Shown here in pieces: positions 44,163-57,030 of a DNA stretch of 64,000 nucleotides. The translations under genes were made by a program, and so were the position numbers. Origin of the DNA: Tillandsia leiboldiana (lineage: Eukaryota > Streptophyta > Magnoliopsida > Poales > Bromeliaceae); NCBI GenBank assembly GCA_029204045.2, contig CM055066.1:16192484-16256483 (forward strand), in the 5' to 3' direction. Positions within the stretch are counted from its first letter, which is position 1. The number at the start of each line of letters is the position of its first letter. The notes beneath the pieces were generated by a model. The model worked only from the letters and a program-made list of their open reading frames with translations, ran no database searches and was not told the DNA's origin.

Positions 44163-47100
44163 TGTCACGCCCCGAGACCGCCAATTTGGACAGTTTGAGA
44201 ACGCCAACAGACCCGCCAATCGGGCATGACCTCTCTATACCCGAAAGGAACGGCAACATTCATCTCAATAAAAACAATCAATCAATCAGGGATGATATCA
44301 GAGTAAACCACTACTAACTAAACACTTTCATCCATTAAACAACAAGTTTAAACGATAATGAAAGCAACCACATGAGTGAACCATAATATAAATTTATTAC
44401 ATTTTACAACTTTCAACTTGCAATTAAAATATACAATTCTTTTACATCATTTTCCTCACAAATACAAGGTTCACTCAAAATAAAAACACAAAATGTGAAC
44501 TGGCGACTCTAGACTGCTAGGTCGCTAAGCTGCCGGGCCCTTGCCCCTGTCGTGTGCCTCGCTCGACGTACCTGTATCTGTACCTGGAAAAATGGTCACC
44601 CAAGGGTGTGAGAACTACTTAAAGTTCTCAGTGGGTTCAACCACCGAGAAAAAGTGTCCACACCACTTGGTCCAATGGAAGCAATAATAATAGAATGCTA
44701 GGAAAGCTATAACATCAATATTAAAATGCTGATATGCATATAATATGTCACTACACTATCTGTGTATACTCCTCGACTCAACACTACTCTGTCCAGCCAA
44801 ACTAGGCCACTAACCACAAACTCGGCCACTATGCCGCTGTATATAGGGTTAAACTAACCCAGCCACCTAAGCCACTCTATTACCTCTTTATTCTTTTCAC
44901 ATTCTTGTATTTTAATCTCAAGCTACTCGCCCCTTGGAAAACCTCGCCCAACGGGCCCCCGCCCGGCAGTCATGCTACCATAAGGCGAGATAGTCCAATG
45001 TTATCGTTAGCTTTTCTTTTCTCTTTTCTTTTCTCATTGCCTCAAATGAGTTTAAGGCACCTTGGCACTCATTTTCCTCGAGAGTGAAATCTGCTCAACC
45101 CTCTCGTCTCGAATGAGTTTAAAGCACCTTGGCACTCATTCACTAGGGAGTGAAATCTGCTCAACCCTCCCCTTTGGCAACTTGCCCATTTTCTTTAATT
45201 CACTTGTGAGTGACATATGCTCAACCCTCCCATTAGCCATTTAGACTTTTCTTTATCGAGACCGAGGGTTCCAAAAGACGGATGCCTACAACTCCAATCA
45301 AACAAGAACAGGTTGTAGCACCGCCTCCCGTAGTGCTCGGCCCAATGTGGTTTACTTTTCTTTAAGCATTACTTTCTTTTATTCAATTAAGACTTTACCC
45401 TTCTTTGCACTTTAAGCATTATCTTTACATTTTTTGTTTCAGATGAGTTTAAAGCACCTTGGCACTCATCTACCCAGGAGTGACATATGCTCAACCCTCC
45501 CGTTAGCATTTGTGCCTAAATGCTTTTCTTTTACTTTTCTCTTTTATCCTAAGTTTTTTACTCTAGGATAGTCTGGGTGTCTCTAACACCAAATTAGATT
45601 TGAACTCCTTATTCATTTACATTTACACTTTACCTTGCCACTTGGCGATTTCTTTAGCTCCTTAGCCCCTTTTTAACTTTTCCTACTTGCTTGTTTTCAT
45701 TTTGCAACCCTATGTTCATAATTAACCTTAGGGTTTCACTATGTCACAAGGACATTAACCATTTCGAATTTCCTGGCATAGAGTTATTAACTCTACATTC
45801 ACTTTACATTGGCCTAGAGTTTATTAACTCTAATTGCATTCAACTTATCCCTAGAGTTCATTAACTCTATTTTTAACCCCACATCATTTTTACCCTAGAG
45901 TTCATTAACTCTAAGTTCCACTTTTCATTATCCCTAGAGTTTATTAACTCTATGATTTTCTCTTTTCGCATTAACCTAGAGTACATTGACCCTATGTTTT
46001 TTTTTCCATGCTTTACTTGTCCTAGAGTTCATAAACTCTATGTTAAGTACTATATTCAACCTTAGGTTTTCTTTACCTAAGTTCCAGGTCATGCTCATCC
46101 TAGAGTTCCTTTACTCTATGTTGATCACTCTATCCGATGTCCTTAGGTTATCACCTAAGACAATGCCGCTCGTTAAATCCTAGGATCAACTCCTAAGTTG
46201 ATGTCACTCATTAAACCCCTAAACTAGGTTTTCTCCTAGTTTTATTACCAACATGCTCTTTTCCCTTATGTCCCTGCATGATTCCTAGGGTTATACCCTT
46301 CATGATCACAATCAAGAATAGCTAACCACTCTCATGCATGCAATTATTTTCATCTCATTCATATAACAATATTTACTTCTACGCATACATATTATCATAA
46401 TTCCCAACACCTCTAACATGCTACTATCATGCTTCTAAATCGAAAAGCAAAGGAGCAAGAGGAGAGGTCACCCAATTTCGGCAGAATCCCCCCACCTCGG
46501 TTTACCGCCAATTGCTTGTAGACACTTGCAATTGGGCTCCCGCGGCTCACTTGCTCCGTTCGAGTCCGTACTCAAAAAATTGCCGAGATCGTGTTGGCTC
46601 CAATTTAATGCTGCTAGACGTATTATTTCCACCTTCAATTTATAAAATTAAAGGATAAATTAGTTTACGACCTCGAATCTAAAAACACTAATTCACACCT
46701 TTAAACTTATGCCCATATGACCGATAAAGAGGAATCGGACATCGCCGGAAATTCGACCGTTCCGGATCGCACCAACCATCTCGTTTCGATACTAAATGAT
46801 AGGGAATTAAATTAATTTAACTCCCGATGTCGTTTCGGCACCTTTACGACGCTAACGAATGCCGAAAACACCTATTTCGGTCATTTTTTGCAATTCGGCG
46901 TTGGAACTCCGCCGGTTTACAAATTAACATTGCTAGGCATGTTTCTCCAACCTCTAATTAGAGATTTGCATGATCAATTTAGATCAAAACCCCAAAAATT
47001 CAAGATTCTAAAATTTAAACCCTAGGTTCAAACTTGTTTAATTTCATCGCGATTCTCCACGATTTTCGTCCGATTTCTTCGACAAGAATTCTTCTAAGAT

Positions 47101-47882
47101 CACATACATTATAAATCTAAAAGAATTACGAAAAAATTAAATTTATTTTTTGCAAAACTCACCTCAAAGAGCCAAGATTTCGAGCTTTTCTTGGTTCAAA
47201 GCTCGCCCTCCGCTCGTTGTAGGCTCCCCGCAAATCGCCCCGCGATTTCGTGCACGTTAGAGTGAGAAATCTAGAGAGAGAAAGTAAGGTGAGAAGGAAA
47301 GGGAGAGCTCTCCATGGAGGTGTGGTCTGTATGTGTGCGTGCGTGGGTGGAGAAGAAGAAGAAAAGGGAAAGTGCTTTTATGCATAAAGGAACCCCCCAC
47401 AATAGTGGTAATTCACTATTTTAGTCCAATTTTGATCTGATACTTGCCTGCGGAGCCCTTCTGAGTATCCGTTTGCGCTCAAATTTGACAGGCAGGCTCA
47501 TCTCAACTTAATTTATCACGAAAAATTTTAAATTTTCAGTTTGGGCCATTTCTGGGTCACCAAAAGTCTCGCTGTATCCAGAATCGCTGGCGGATCCCGT
47601 TCCTCACTATCCGGGCATCCGATCAACTCGAAACTATTTCTGTAGCCATAAAATATATTTTACGGAGCTCCCGTAATTTTTTCGAAATTTTCTGACACCG
47701 TGAATTTTCCTGCTAAAATCTGGGCCCACTCTCAAAATAAATTTTAGATCTCTGCATTTTTAATCCCGATTTGGGCCCAATTGCTTCCAATTATTCTTTA
47801 CTTCTCTTAACTTTCATAAAAATAGTATTTCATACTATGTTTTATTTACATTTATTTATATACCAAAATCCGGTACATTACA
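44163..47882 (-). mobile_element. Gy-A array, LTR b (shared middle LTR)
   Basis: 3720 bp, nearly identical to LTR a. It is bordered by a PBS on its left and a PPT on its right (plus coordinates), so it serves as 5' LTR of one unit and 3' LTR of the next. Confidence 0.9.
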
Positions 47883-49475
47883 TTCTACCCCCCTTAAAGA
47901 GTTTCGTCCGCGAAACTTAAATCGCATCTCAATTCGAAATTAATCGAATAAGAGGGATTACGCCCCTGAACGCTGGCTCACCCGCACATCCTTACCCGCG
48001 CAACATCGCCGGTCCACCAAAACTATACGAACATCCCATTCGTGGATCCCTATCTCCACTCAGAAAATTTCAGACCTCGTGTCTGATCACTTTCACTAAG
48101 CGAGTGAAAGACACATTCGAGCACTTGCTCTCTCAATTGCCATGAATGACCCAGTCTTTTCTTGCGAAATCTCCACTTTAATTCCGCCATCATCATTTTT
48201 TTTTTTTTTTTTTTTTTTTTTACAACGAGGTTGCATCTGCAACCTATTACACTTTCCACGTTTTCGTGCCGTTCCGCTGCCTGATGTGAAGGGCAACGGC
48301 CAATCCACGAGTTCTCAACTAACCCGTTTATTCCGGACTACTAATAGATCCACAGACCACGGTCCAATATGGGCCTATAGCCCAAATACTAGCTTGACAA
48401 TGTGCAACGGCTCTCACTCGCACGCTGACCCAATCATCATACGGGTAGATCCTCAATTAGGATTACTGCACCCACACTCCTACTAGGAGCAACAGCATCT
48501 CAACCATCACCAGCCCTATGGCCGGGTCACGTCTACACCATCAGTGTACTAACAGCCTCAAGGCTCACATGTGGCTTTCCACATCCCGGGTCATCGCTCG
48601 GACTACCGCCCCGACCAAATCTCTATCATGCCCCGCCCTCAGGTCTCGGGCAGTTGTCTCTCACACCGACTGCGCCTGCCCACTGGGCTACAGGCCCACA
48701 GTCCACACACATGGTCCAGGCACGGGTCGTCCTAAAGCAAACCCACTAATTGTCGCCACGCGACCACTACGCTCCACTGAGCAAAAACACTAACTAGTCG
48801 TCAATCCACGACCCGAACAATCTATCGACTCTTGTCACACCTAGTATAAGCTAAGGTGCCACTTAATCAGCCCTCTCTAGCTGAACGGTACTTGTGCTCC
48901 GCGAGCACCTAAACGGTTGGGCGTCCTACGCCCCTACGCTAACTCGCAAAATCCAGTGTTAAGCGATTTGCTTCAGCACACCTATGGCTCCTGTGCACCT
49001 CTCCCAACTGGGTGAGGCACCACAATAACTATTCACCAACTCCGGTGATTAACATGCGCACCCTACGGTGGCAACCCTTGCCATTATACCGATCCGTCAA
49101 ACCGGCGCCATAAAACTCCCGCTCTATCGAGAGGTCCTCGCATCTTGAAGCCTACTTCGGGCCTCACCAACCCTACTATGCGGCAATTTAGCCACAATCA
49201 ACACGTCACACGGTTACTACCGTCATCAGGGGCGAATTATCGCCACCTGGTCCACAAGTCTTTCTTGCCCTAAATATTAGGACACAACACTTGGCTTTTA
49301 CCACATAGCGATCACCATTGTCTTGTGAGTCGGTTTCCCACCGAGTCACAGCTGAACCTAATCGGTCGCATTTCGCCTACAAACTAGCTGGCGCCTACTC
49401 GCGCACAACTAACACAACCAGCCTAGCTAGGATGCAGTGCTCATAATGGTTATGATTTATATGCAATTACATTAA
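47883..49475 (-). other. Gy-A internal non-coding region (copy 2)
   Basis: PPT at 47883-47901, then a repeat of 40876-42458 with many one- and two-base losses. No gene. Confidence 0.75.
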
Positions 49476-50823
49476 TTAACACATACCTGCCATGACGTCG
49501 TCGTCTACAGCTGGCTCATCCTCCATCACCCAAGTAGAGAAAGCCTGCCCACCCGACACTTGGCTTGGCTAGTTGGTCGCTCTGCTGGTAGGGCCAATAC
49601 AGCCCCCGAATCCTGCCACTGGGCACCCTGATTCGTTGCAGTCGCCCAAGCTAAAGGCACACCCTCAAAACACTCTGAGGACACGTGGCCCGGCTGGCCA
49701 CATTTATAACACCTTCCATGGCGCTTCTTGCACCGCGACGCTCGATGTGGTCCACCACAAATGACGCACCACCCGTGTGCCACCGACCCTTCGAAACTCT
49801 TGAGAGTGCCACTGTTGCCGCTGCTGCTTAGGGGGCCACTGGTAGTCAACCGAACTCCCAGAGCCACCCTGGTGCCTTATCTCTTCCTCGCCCTCTTGTA
49901 AGTTTCATGCTCTCGGCGCATCACGGCCTCACCCCGCTCAACCAAGCGGGCGCGATCCACAATCTCTCGATAGGTTGCGATGTTAAACGGTTGGACCTTT
50001 GAGTAAATACCGGGCCGTAGGCCCCGCTCAAAACATCTCGTTTGTCCCACTCGCTGCGCACAACGGAGGGAAGGCAGCTAACGATGCGAGCGAACTCGTA
50101 CTAGTACTCCTGCACAGAGCGACTCCCTAACGAAGAGTCCGAAAATCTTCTTCCATTTGCTGCTTAGCACTGTCGGGAAAATACTTTGCAAAAGGAGTTC
50201 CTTAAACTCCTCCCACATTGGTGTAGGCAAGCGGCCTTAGCCCGCCCTCAAGCTCTGCCTTCCACCAGCGGTATGCCATTCCATCGAGGAAGGGGACCGC
50301 CCTAGCGACTCGATCCCGATCCGGTACCCGTAGGTTCGAGAACAACTTCTCCATGGAGTCAACCCAGGATTCCACGATCATAGGGTTCGAATCCTTGCTG
50401 GTAAACATAGGCGAGTTGAACCTCTGAAAACTTGCAAGGCTCTCCATCGCCCGATCTTGTTCCGCTTTCTGGGCCACATATTCAGCGTCAAATGCAACTG
50501 AGTCAGCCCCGTGGGGCACCTCCCTTGTGACCCCAACTGGTCGTGAGGGCATGCTGACATAGGCTCGGCGGCCACTGTCGTACCCTCAACGGTCGCCCCT
50601 ACACGTGGCGATGCCGCGTGCTCGTGCGCTGTCCGCGCAGCCTCAGCTTGCTGCGCTAACAGCCCCTGGAGCCTATCAATCTGCTCTGTCGGCGAGATCA
50701 CTCCTGCTGCTGGGACCACGCCGACAAGCGCGGCCAACTGCTCTCGCAACTCGTATACTTCATTCGACCTGGAGCCCTCTCCTGGCCAAGCCGAGTGGAG
50801 CGCGCCTCCCGTCGTGGTGCCAT
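49476..50823 (-). pseudogene. gag: Gy-A gag copy 2, multiply frameshifted
   Basis: The same gene as 42459-43820, from ATG at 50823 to TAA at 49476, including the two TAG codons. It is further broken by short deletions and insertions, mostly in homopolymers or short repeats (for example near 49570, 49893, 50041, 50245 and 50690-50715). Many may be sequencing errors close to the scaffold gap rather than mutations. Confidence 0.85.
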
Positions 50824-51165
50824 GGTTAAATCTGCACACCACAAAGAACTGATCAGTCCAAATCCCACAATTTGGACAACGTGTAACTAAACACCGTAAA
50901 ACAGCTCGTCGACCCAATCATGCGAAAGTATAGGAGGGCACTCCCTTTCATCTCCAACATTACGTTGTCGGCCGCCAACGTAATAGTCCGAAGAATGAAA
51001 GCTCATTACCCTCGATCAATCCCAATATCCTTCTTGGGAATCAACACGTACTAATCGAATACTTTCGCCCAAATATCCACGCACTCTCTCGTGCTAATCC
51101 CTAGGGTCTCCCTAAGGTTTGCTAACCACCTAGGACTATTCCTAGGCTCTGATACCACTCTAATC
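50824..51165 (-). other. Gy-A leader and PBS (copy 2)
   Basis: Repeat of 43821-44162; PBS at 51146-51157. Confidence 0.85.
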
Positions 51166-52204
51166 TGTCACGCCCCGAGACCGCCAATTTGGACAGTTTG
51201 AGAACGCCAACAGACCCGCCAATCGGGCATGACCTCTCTATACCCGAAAGGAACGGCAACATTCATCTCAATAAAAACAATCAATCAATCAGGGATGATA
51301 TCAGAGTAAACCACTACTAACTAAACACTTTCATCCATTAAACAACAAGTTTAAACGATAATGAAAGCAACCACATGAGTGAACCATAATATAAATTTAT
51401 TACATTTTACAACTTTCAACTTGCAATTAAAATATTACAATTCTTTTACATCATTTTCCTCACAAATACAAGGTTCACTCAAAATAAAAACACAAAATGT
51501 GAACTGGCGACTCTAGACTGCTAGGTCGCTAAGCTGCCGGGCCCTTGCCCCTGTCGTGTGCCTCGCTCGACGTACCTGTATCTGTACCTGGAAAAATGGT
51601 CACCCAAGGGTGTGAGAACTACTTAAAGTTCTCAGTGGGTTCAACCACCGAGAAAAGTGTCCACACCACTTGGTCCAATGGAAGCAATAATAATAGAATG
51701 CTAGGAAAGCTATAACATCAATATTAAAATGCTGATATGCATATAATATGTCACTACACTATCTGTGTATACTCCTCGACTCAACACTACTCTGTCCAGC
51801 CAAACTAGGCCACTAACCACAAACTCGGCCACTATGCCGCTTGTATAGGGTTAAACTAACCCAGCCACCACCTAAGCCACTCTATTACCTCTTTATTCTT
51901 TTCACATTCTTGTATTTTAATCTCAAGCTACCGCCCCCTTGGAAAACCTCGACCAACGGGCCCCGCCCGGCAGTCATGCTACCATAAGGCGAGATAGTCC
52001 AATGTTATCGTTAGCTTTTCTTTCTCTTTTCTTTTCTCATTGCCTCAAATGAGTTTAAGGCACCTTGGCACTCATTTTCCTCGAGAGTGAAATCTGCTCA
52101 ACCCTCTCGTCTCGAATGAGTTTAAAGCACCTTGGCACTCATTCACTAGGGAGTGAAATCTGCTCAACCCTCCCTTTGGCAACTTGCCCATTTTCTTTAA
52201 TCTC
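51166..52204 (-). mobile_element. Gy-A array, LTR c (partial)
   Basis: The first ~1.04 kb (plus coordinates) of a third Gy-A LTR, broken off at the run of N. It has more small indels than LTRs a and b. Confidence 0.88.
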
Positions 52205-52304
52205 NNNNNNNNNNNNNNNNNNNNNNNNNNNNNNNNNNNNNNNNNNNNNNNNNNNNNNNNNNNNNNNNNNNNNNNNNNNNNNNNNNNNNNNNNNNNNNNN
52301 NNNN
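52205..52304. other. Assembly gap of exactly 100 N
   Basis: A 100-N run is a common scaffolder placeholder of unknown true length. The rest of LTR c and its insertion border are hidden. Confidence 0.98.
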
Positions 52305-52419
52305 GTTGATAGGTGACTTGGAGCTGGAGACGGCGGTGTTGATATATTGACCCCTGGTTCTGAGACTCCTTGGGAGTTGCCTTAGTTTCGAGGACGAAAT
52401 TTCTTCTATGTGGGGAGGA
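52305..52419 (+). mobile_element. Gy-B internal end with polypurine tract
   Basis: Non-coding end of the internal region: GTTTCGAGGACGAAATTTC, then TATGTGGGGAGGA immediately before the 3' LTR. This is the standard PPT context of Ty3 chromovirus-type elements. Confidence 0.85.
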
Positions 52420-55400
52420 TGTGGTGCCGGATCTTTGCGGGCTTCTACAGTGTGACCGGCAGCTTCTGGAGGCCTACGTGGCATGTCGGCGGTGTTCGCG
52501 CGCCAGTTTGGACACAAGAGATGGACGGCTTAAAATGGATCTCATAGGTAATGGGTGACCCATCGGATGTTTAGAGAGTTTACGCGAGGAGTGGATATCA
52601 ATTTATGCTCGGCGGGAATTCGGATTAAAAATACCTTTCCGGGAGCCTTCGGCAAATTATAGGATTGGAATTTGGCAAAATGGACGCGGATTTGGAATCA
52701 GCGCGCGAAAAACGGTCAAGATGGGCTATTTACTTGTATTTTTCGGAGCTTGTACAGTTAATTTTACTGTTCACGCCGGAACAGTGTTTCCGGCGATCGC
52801 CGGCGGCGGCTGGCGGGGCGGGCAGCGGCGGAAGGCGGCGGAAGGCGCTCGGGCAGGCGGCGCGCGGCCGGGCGGCGCACAGGGGCGCGGGCTGGCGCGC
52901 GGGGGCGCGGTCAGGTGCGCGGTCCACGCGGCCGCGTGCACCCGAGGAAGGGACACGTGGCAGGTTCTCACTGGTCGGTGTTGTGGTCTGGGTTCACGGA
53001 GCAGGCGGTGGTGCACGGTTAGACCGGGTGGACACGTGGCGTGAGGTAGTTGGTCCGGTGTTGTGCTCCCGGTCCACGCAATCGGTGGAGTTGTTGACCG
53101 GGGCAGGTGGCCGTACGGCGGGGCAGGGGGCCGTACGGGCCCGGGTCAGCCGCGACGTGCGCGGTCCACGGCGCGACGTGCGCGGTGCACGGGTTGCCGG
53201 GCACGTGTCGCGTCGCCATTTGCGGGCGCAGGTGCACCGGGTGCAGTAGTGGGGCCGGGGGAGTAGTGGACTGGGCTGTGTGGTGGGACCGGGCCGCACT
53301 GTGCGCGCCCGAAACTTGGCGGGCCGGGCCGCACTGTGCGCGCCCGAATTCGGGCGGACCGGACCGGGCGCCCGGAAGTTGGGACAGGAGGAATTTTCCA
53401 ATTGTTTTCTTCAGCCTATAAATAGCAGCCCGAGCCCTCTTTCTGCTCTTTTTCTCTCAGCCCTTGCAAGATCTCCCCGAGCTCCCTTCTTGGAAGATTT
53501 TCATCTTCAAGTCCTTGATCTTCCTGCAGAGTTTTGGGATTTTTGGGAGCACGCATCCCGAGGTTCCCCATTTTACGGTGCGGCGCGATGTTGCTTTCTA
53601 GTGTTCTTCTTCGGCGCAGCGACAGTGTTTTAGCTCCCCTAGGCTACCCCGAGATCATTTTGCTGTGATTCTTGCGCCGGCAGACTCCTAAGAGGTAGGA
53701 CTTCATCTTTCGTTTTGGTCGCACTTTCCCGTTCGAGGTTTTGGCATGGATCCCGAGGCAAACTGTAACCCCATTTTCTATATGGACTTCCTTGGCAAGA
53801 GCGGGGTATTTTGGCCATATCTTTGCGTACGAGCGTTAGCCGGAAACGAGCTTATACAACTTTTCATCTACTGATCGCAAGGAACGCGCTCGTATTTTTC
53901 TTGGATTTTCTGAGATTTCATCAGAGGTGAAAATTACTGTTTTCTCAGTGAACAGTGTACAGTTTTAACACAGATTTTGTATGAGTGTACCCCCTTGCCG
54001 AATTTTTATCTTGACTTACCGAACTCCGATTTGGGCGTGCAAGGTACGGTTCGAAGCTATCGACGCAAGGATTGCTGTGATATTTTTATTGGAATTTTCT
54101 GGGCACTATCTGCAGGTGATAATTTAACAGTTCCAGAATTCGAGGTTGTATGTGGTCTTAAGTGCTATAATTGGGAGCCTAGTGTAATTAGTGGACTTTG
54201 TATTGTGCCAGGAGAGTTACGGGTGTGCTGAACTTATTGGAGCAAGGGATTAGAGTTATTTGGTGTTTTCAGCTGTTGGGCTTTGGACAGTCAGCTTTTC
54301 AGGTGGGTGCCTTATTCCCGGAACCGGTGGACGGTTCTCTAAATTTCATATGTTAGCATTGCATGCAGGTGAATGGTACAATAACTGGGATTGATCGGTA
54401 AGTTTAACAATAAGGATTTTATGGAAATTGCAAGTGAATTATTCACAGTATGACAATGGTATTAATCAAATAGTCATGTTTGATGATTAGTGGAAGCTTA
54501 TCTAAGGCAAGGATACCCTATATGATTAATTATCATGCCATATTAGCACATAACCTTTATGAGGATGGTTTTATGCATTGGGATAGGATTATGTAGTTAT
54601 GTGCAGGTTCTACTCTGAGGAGCCATTCTGGATTGAGAATTATGGACAGGTATGGTCATTGATAATTTTGGCATGAGGTTTATTTTCTTTATTCTTCTTG
54701 AGGACAAATGCATGCTTGTATGGACATATGTGTATGGACATATAGTTAGGCCATCTTTTTCTGCTGCACTACATATTGGAATTTGACTTAGGAGAAACCA
54801 TGATTGCTTTCTTTCTCCTTTTTATTTAGACTTTGAGTCATGTTCCTCGGGTTCGAGCAGAGGTTTGGGATAGTGTAGCTGGGACCTTCGGGTCAGAGAC
54901 AGGGTGTGCTTGATGTTGGGTTGTGGGTTATTGCGGCAACCGCGGACAGTAGGCGGTTGACCGGATCTTGATTATTTTACCCAATTGTGGGTTGTGGGTT
55001 ATTGCGGTGACCGCGGACTTTGGGGCGGTTGACCGGATGTTGACTATTGCATCAGATTGGGTATCAGATTTGTTCTAGTGGATGGTGTTTTTCCACTTTT
55101 TGAGTTACTATTGCATCAGATCGGGGTTTTGTTAGTGGACGGAGTTTCCCACTTTGATCATAGTCTTGATCCAGTCCTGCTATTATGAGACAGTGGTTAC
55201 AGAGATACTCGATACAGTGATGCTTGATACAGTGATACTTTACTCGTGTGGGTCGCTCCCCTCGAGTGCCACTCCGGAGTAGGCTTTCCACGGTGTGAGC
55301 GCCGGGCACCAGGCGGGGTTCTTGAGTTCGACAGCAGAGCAGGCAGTACCAGTGATTACTGGTCTATCGATTGGGTTTATTCAGGCAGATACTTTTTGTT

Positions 55401-56443
55401 ACACTCGTGCCTGGGGACCGAGTGGAGTCTAGTAGCTGTGTTAGACCAGTGCTAGTATTGTTGGGAACCGTTCGGGGTTTGACGGTGGTCCCGTGGTCGT
55501 TGTGAGTTCTTTGACCATTGTGTGAGAGGTTGAGCATCTTGAGTCTTTCCGTTCTGAGAGAGAGAGGGCATGGATTTGACTATAGCCTGCATGAGCCACT
55601 ACTCGACAGCGAGTTAGTCCGTTTGGACGCCCTACGTAATTCCTGCCCGTCAGCGGGAGGTGGTTGTAGGTGGGCGCAGGTTTGACTGCACCCGATGTGG
55701 CAGTCAGCTCCATTGGGTCGATTGAGCACCTCGTGTGCGAGTGTTGCATATCTTCATCAGAGTTTCCCCATTTGAGCATTTGGATAGAGGCATGGTAGTT
55801 GTAGAGTGTTTCCAGCTTCTTCTTTCAGTTTTACTGCATCGGTTATCTTTTGCCTCTAGTAGTCTTGGTGGGCAGATCGTCGGGCCTAGTGGCGATACCC
55901 ACTGAGAACTCCCTTATTGCGTAGTTCTCACGCCGTTGGGGGTTTTCCCCCCTTTTGTCCTTTCTCCTCTTTGTTTTGCAGAGTCTTAGCGGGTGTTGCC
56001 GTTCTGTGGTTGCTGTGCGTGGTGAGGGAGTAGCGAGCTAGATCCAGACCCATCTTTGGAGAGTAGCGGTACCCCCTTTGGAGGAGATCTTCAGTATAGT
56101 CGGTAGATTGGTATTTATTTCCTCTTTTGAGAGACTGATGTAGTGAGGATATGATGTATTGAGAGCTTGTACACTGATGTTTTATTTGAGATATCTCCCT
56201 GTTGAGCTATGAGTTTTGTACTCGAGGTTAATGTATGATTATCATTTTTGGGAGATGGACCTTGTTGTTTTATCTTCAGTTGTACAGTGGTTGATTTTAT
56301 TCTACAGCAGTTTTATCTTTTAGCTCTGATATCTGTTAGCTGTAGCTCTTTTTGCAGGTAGGACGCTTCGCCTATGCGGGTTTGGCATAGGTGGCGGATC
56401 TGTTGGCGAGCCCGGGTCGCAGTTTCGACCCCGGGGTGTGACA
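52420..56443 (+). mobile_element. Gy-B 3' LTR
   Basis: 4024 bp, TGTGGTGCCGG to GGGGTGTGACA. It matches the 5' LTR throughout, including TATA at 53416-53425, GGGCGGTTGACCGGA repeats (about 54940-55035) and CTCGTGCCTGGGG near 55405. Open frames in the GC-rich U3 (for example 52665-53249) lack domains. Confidence 0.88.
52954..53222 (-). promoter_or_regulatory. ERSE-like cluster in Gy-B 3' LTR
   Basis: CACGTG 52954-52959 with ACTGG 52970-52974; CACGTG 53033-53038 with GTTGG 53049-53053; CACGTG 53202-53207 with ATTTG 53218-53222. Spacers are 10; the CCAAT box differs by one base each time. Confidence 0.5.
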
Positions 56444-56454
56444 GAATAGGTTAA

Positions 56455-57030
56455 TGTGACACCCCCGAAATTTGGATTAGTCCTATATATAAATGATATA
56501 ATAGGACTAAATCTCTAACCCGGCTATAGCATTTTGGATGGTAGCAAGATCCAAGAGGAACATGAGAGTTAAGCATGCTAGAGCTAGAGTAGTTCTAGGA
56601 TGGGTGACCCCCTGGGAAGTGGGGCGTCACAGTTGGTATCAGAGCCATTCACCAGCCGGAAATGTGAGATGAGTCTCGGCTGAGCCAGGGTTATATAGCG
56701 GGTAGAGTGTGGCTCCCCGGCTAATGACCGTTGTAGGTGGAGTGCAGCTCCCTACAAGGTCGGCTAAGGCTAGCGAGACGAGTCTCACATCGCCTGGTGG
56801 TTGTGAGTGTGCTTGAGCCTGACGTGGACGTCAGGGCTTAAAGGGGGGAAGAATGTGACACCCCCAAAATTTGGATTAGTCCTATATATAAATGATATAA
56901 TAGGACTAAATCTCTAACCCGGCTATAGCATTTTGGATGGTAGCAAGATCCAAGAGGAACACGAGAGTTAAGCGTGCTAGAGCTAGAGTAGTTCTAGGAT
57001 GGGTGACCCCCTGGGAAGTGGGGCGTCACA
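56455..57030 (+). mobile_element. Cassandra-type TRIM retrotransposon
   Basis: Two 177-bp LTRs (56455-56631 and 56854-57030), TGTGACACCCCC to GGGGCGTCACA, with a handful of differences, flank about 220 bases of non-coding sequence. PBS TGGTATCAGAGCCA is at 56634; the purine tract AAGGGGGGAAGAA ends at 56853. Both LTRs contain a 5S rRNA-like segment, the hallmark of Cassandra. It encodes nothing, so it depends on other elements. The flanks (GTTAA left, AGATA right) do not match, so no target duplication is visible. Confidence 0.93.
56561..56620 (+). other. 5S rRNA-like segment in Cassandra left LTR
   Basis: GAGTTAAGCATGC, CTAGAGTAGT and AGGATGGGTGACC followed by CCTGGGAAGT correspond to the A-box, intermediate element and C-box of plant 5S rRNA, the internal Pol III promoter. 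It is not a full 5S gene. The right LTR has the same at 56960-57019. Confidence 0.88.

Noticed and set aside
56561..57019. Two 5S rRNA genes
   Set aside because: Only part of 5S is present, in both LTRs of a TRIM with PBS and PPT; this is Cassandra.
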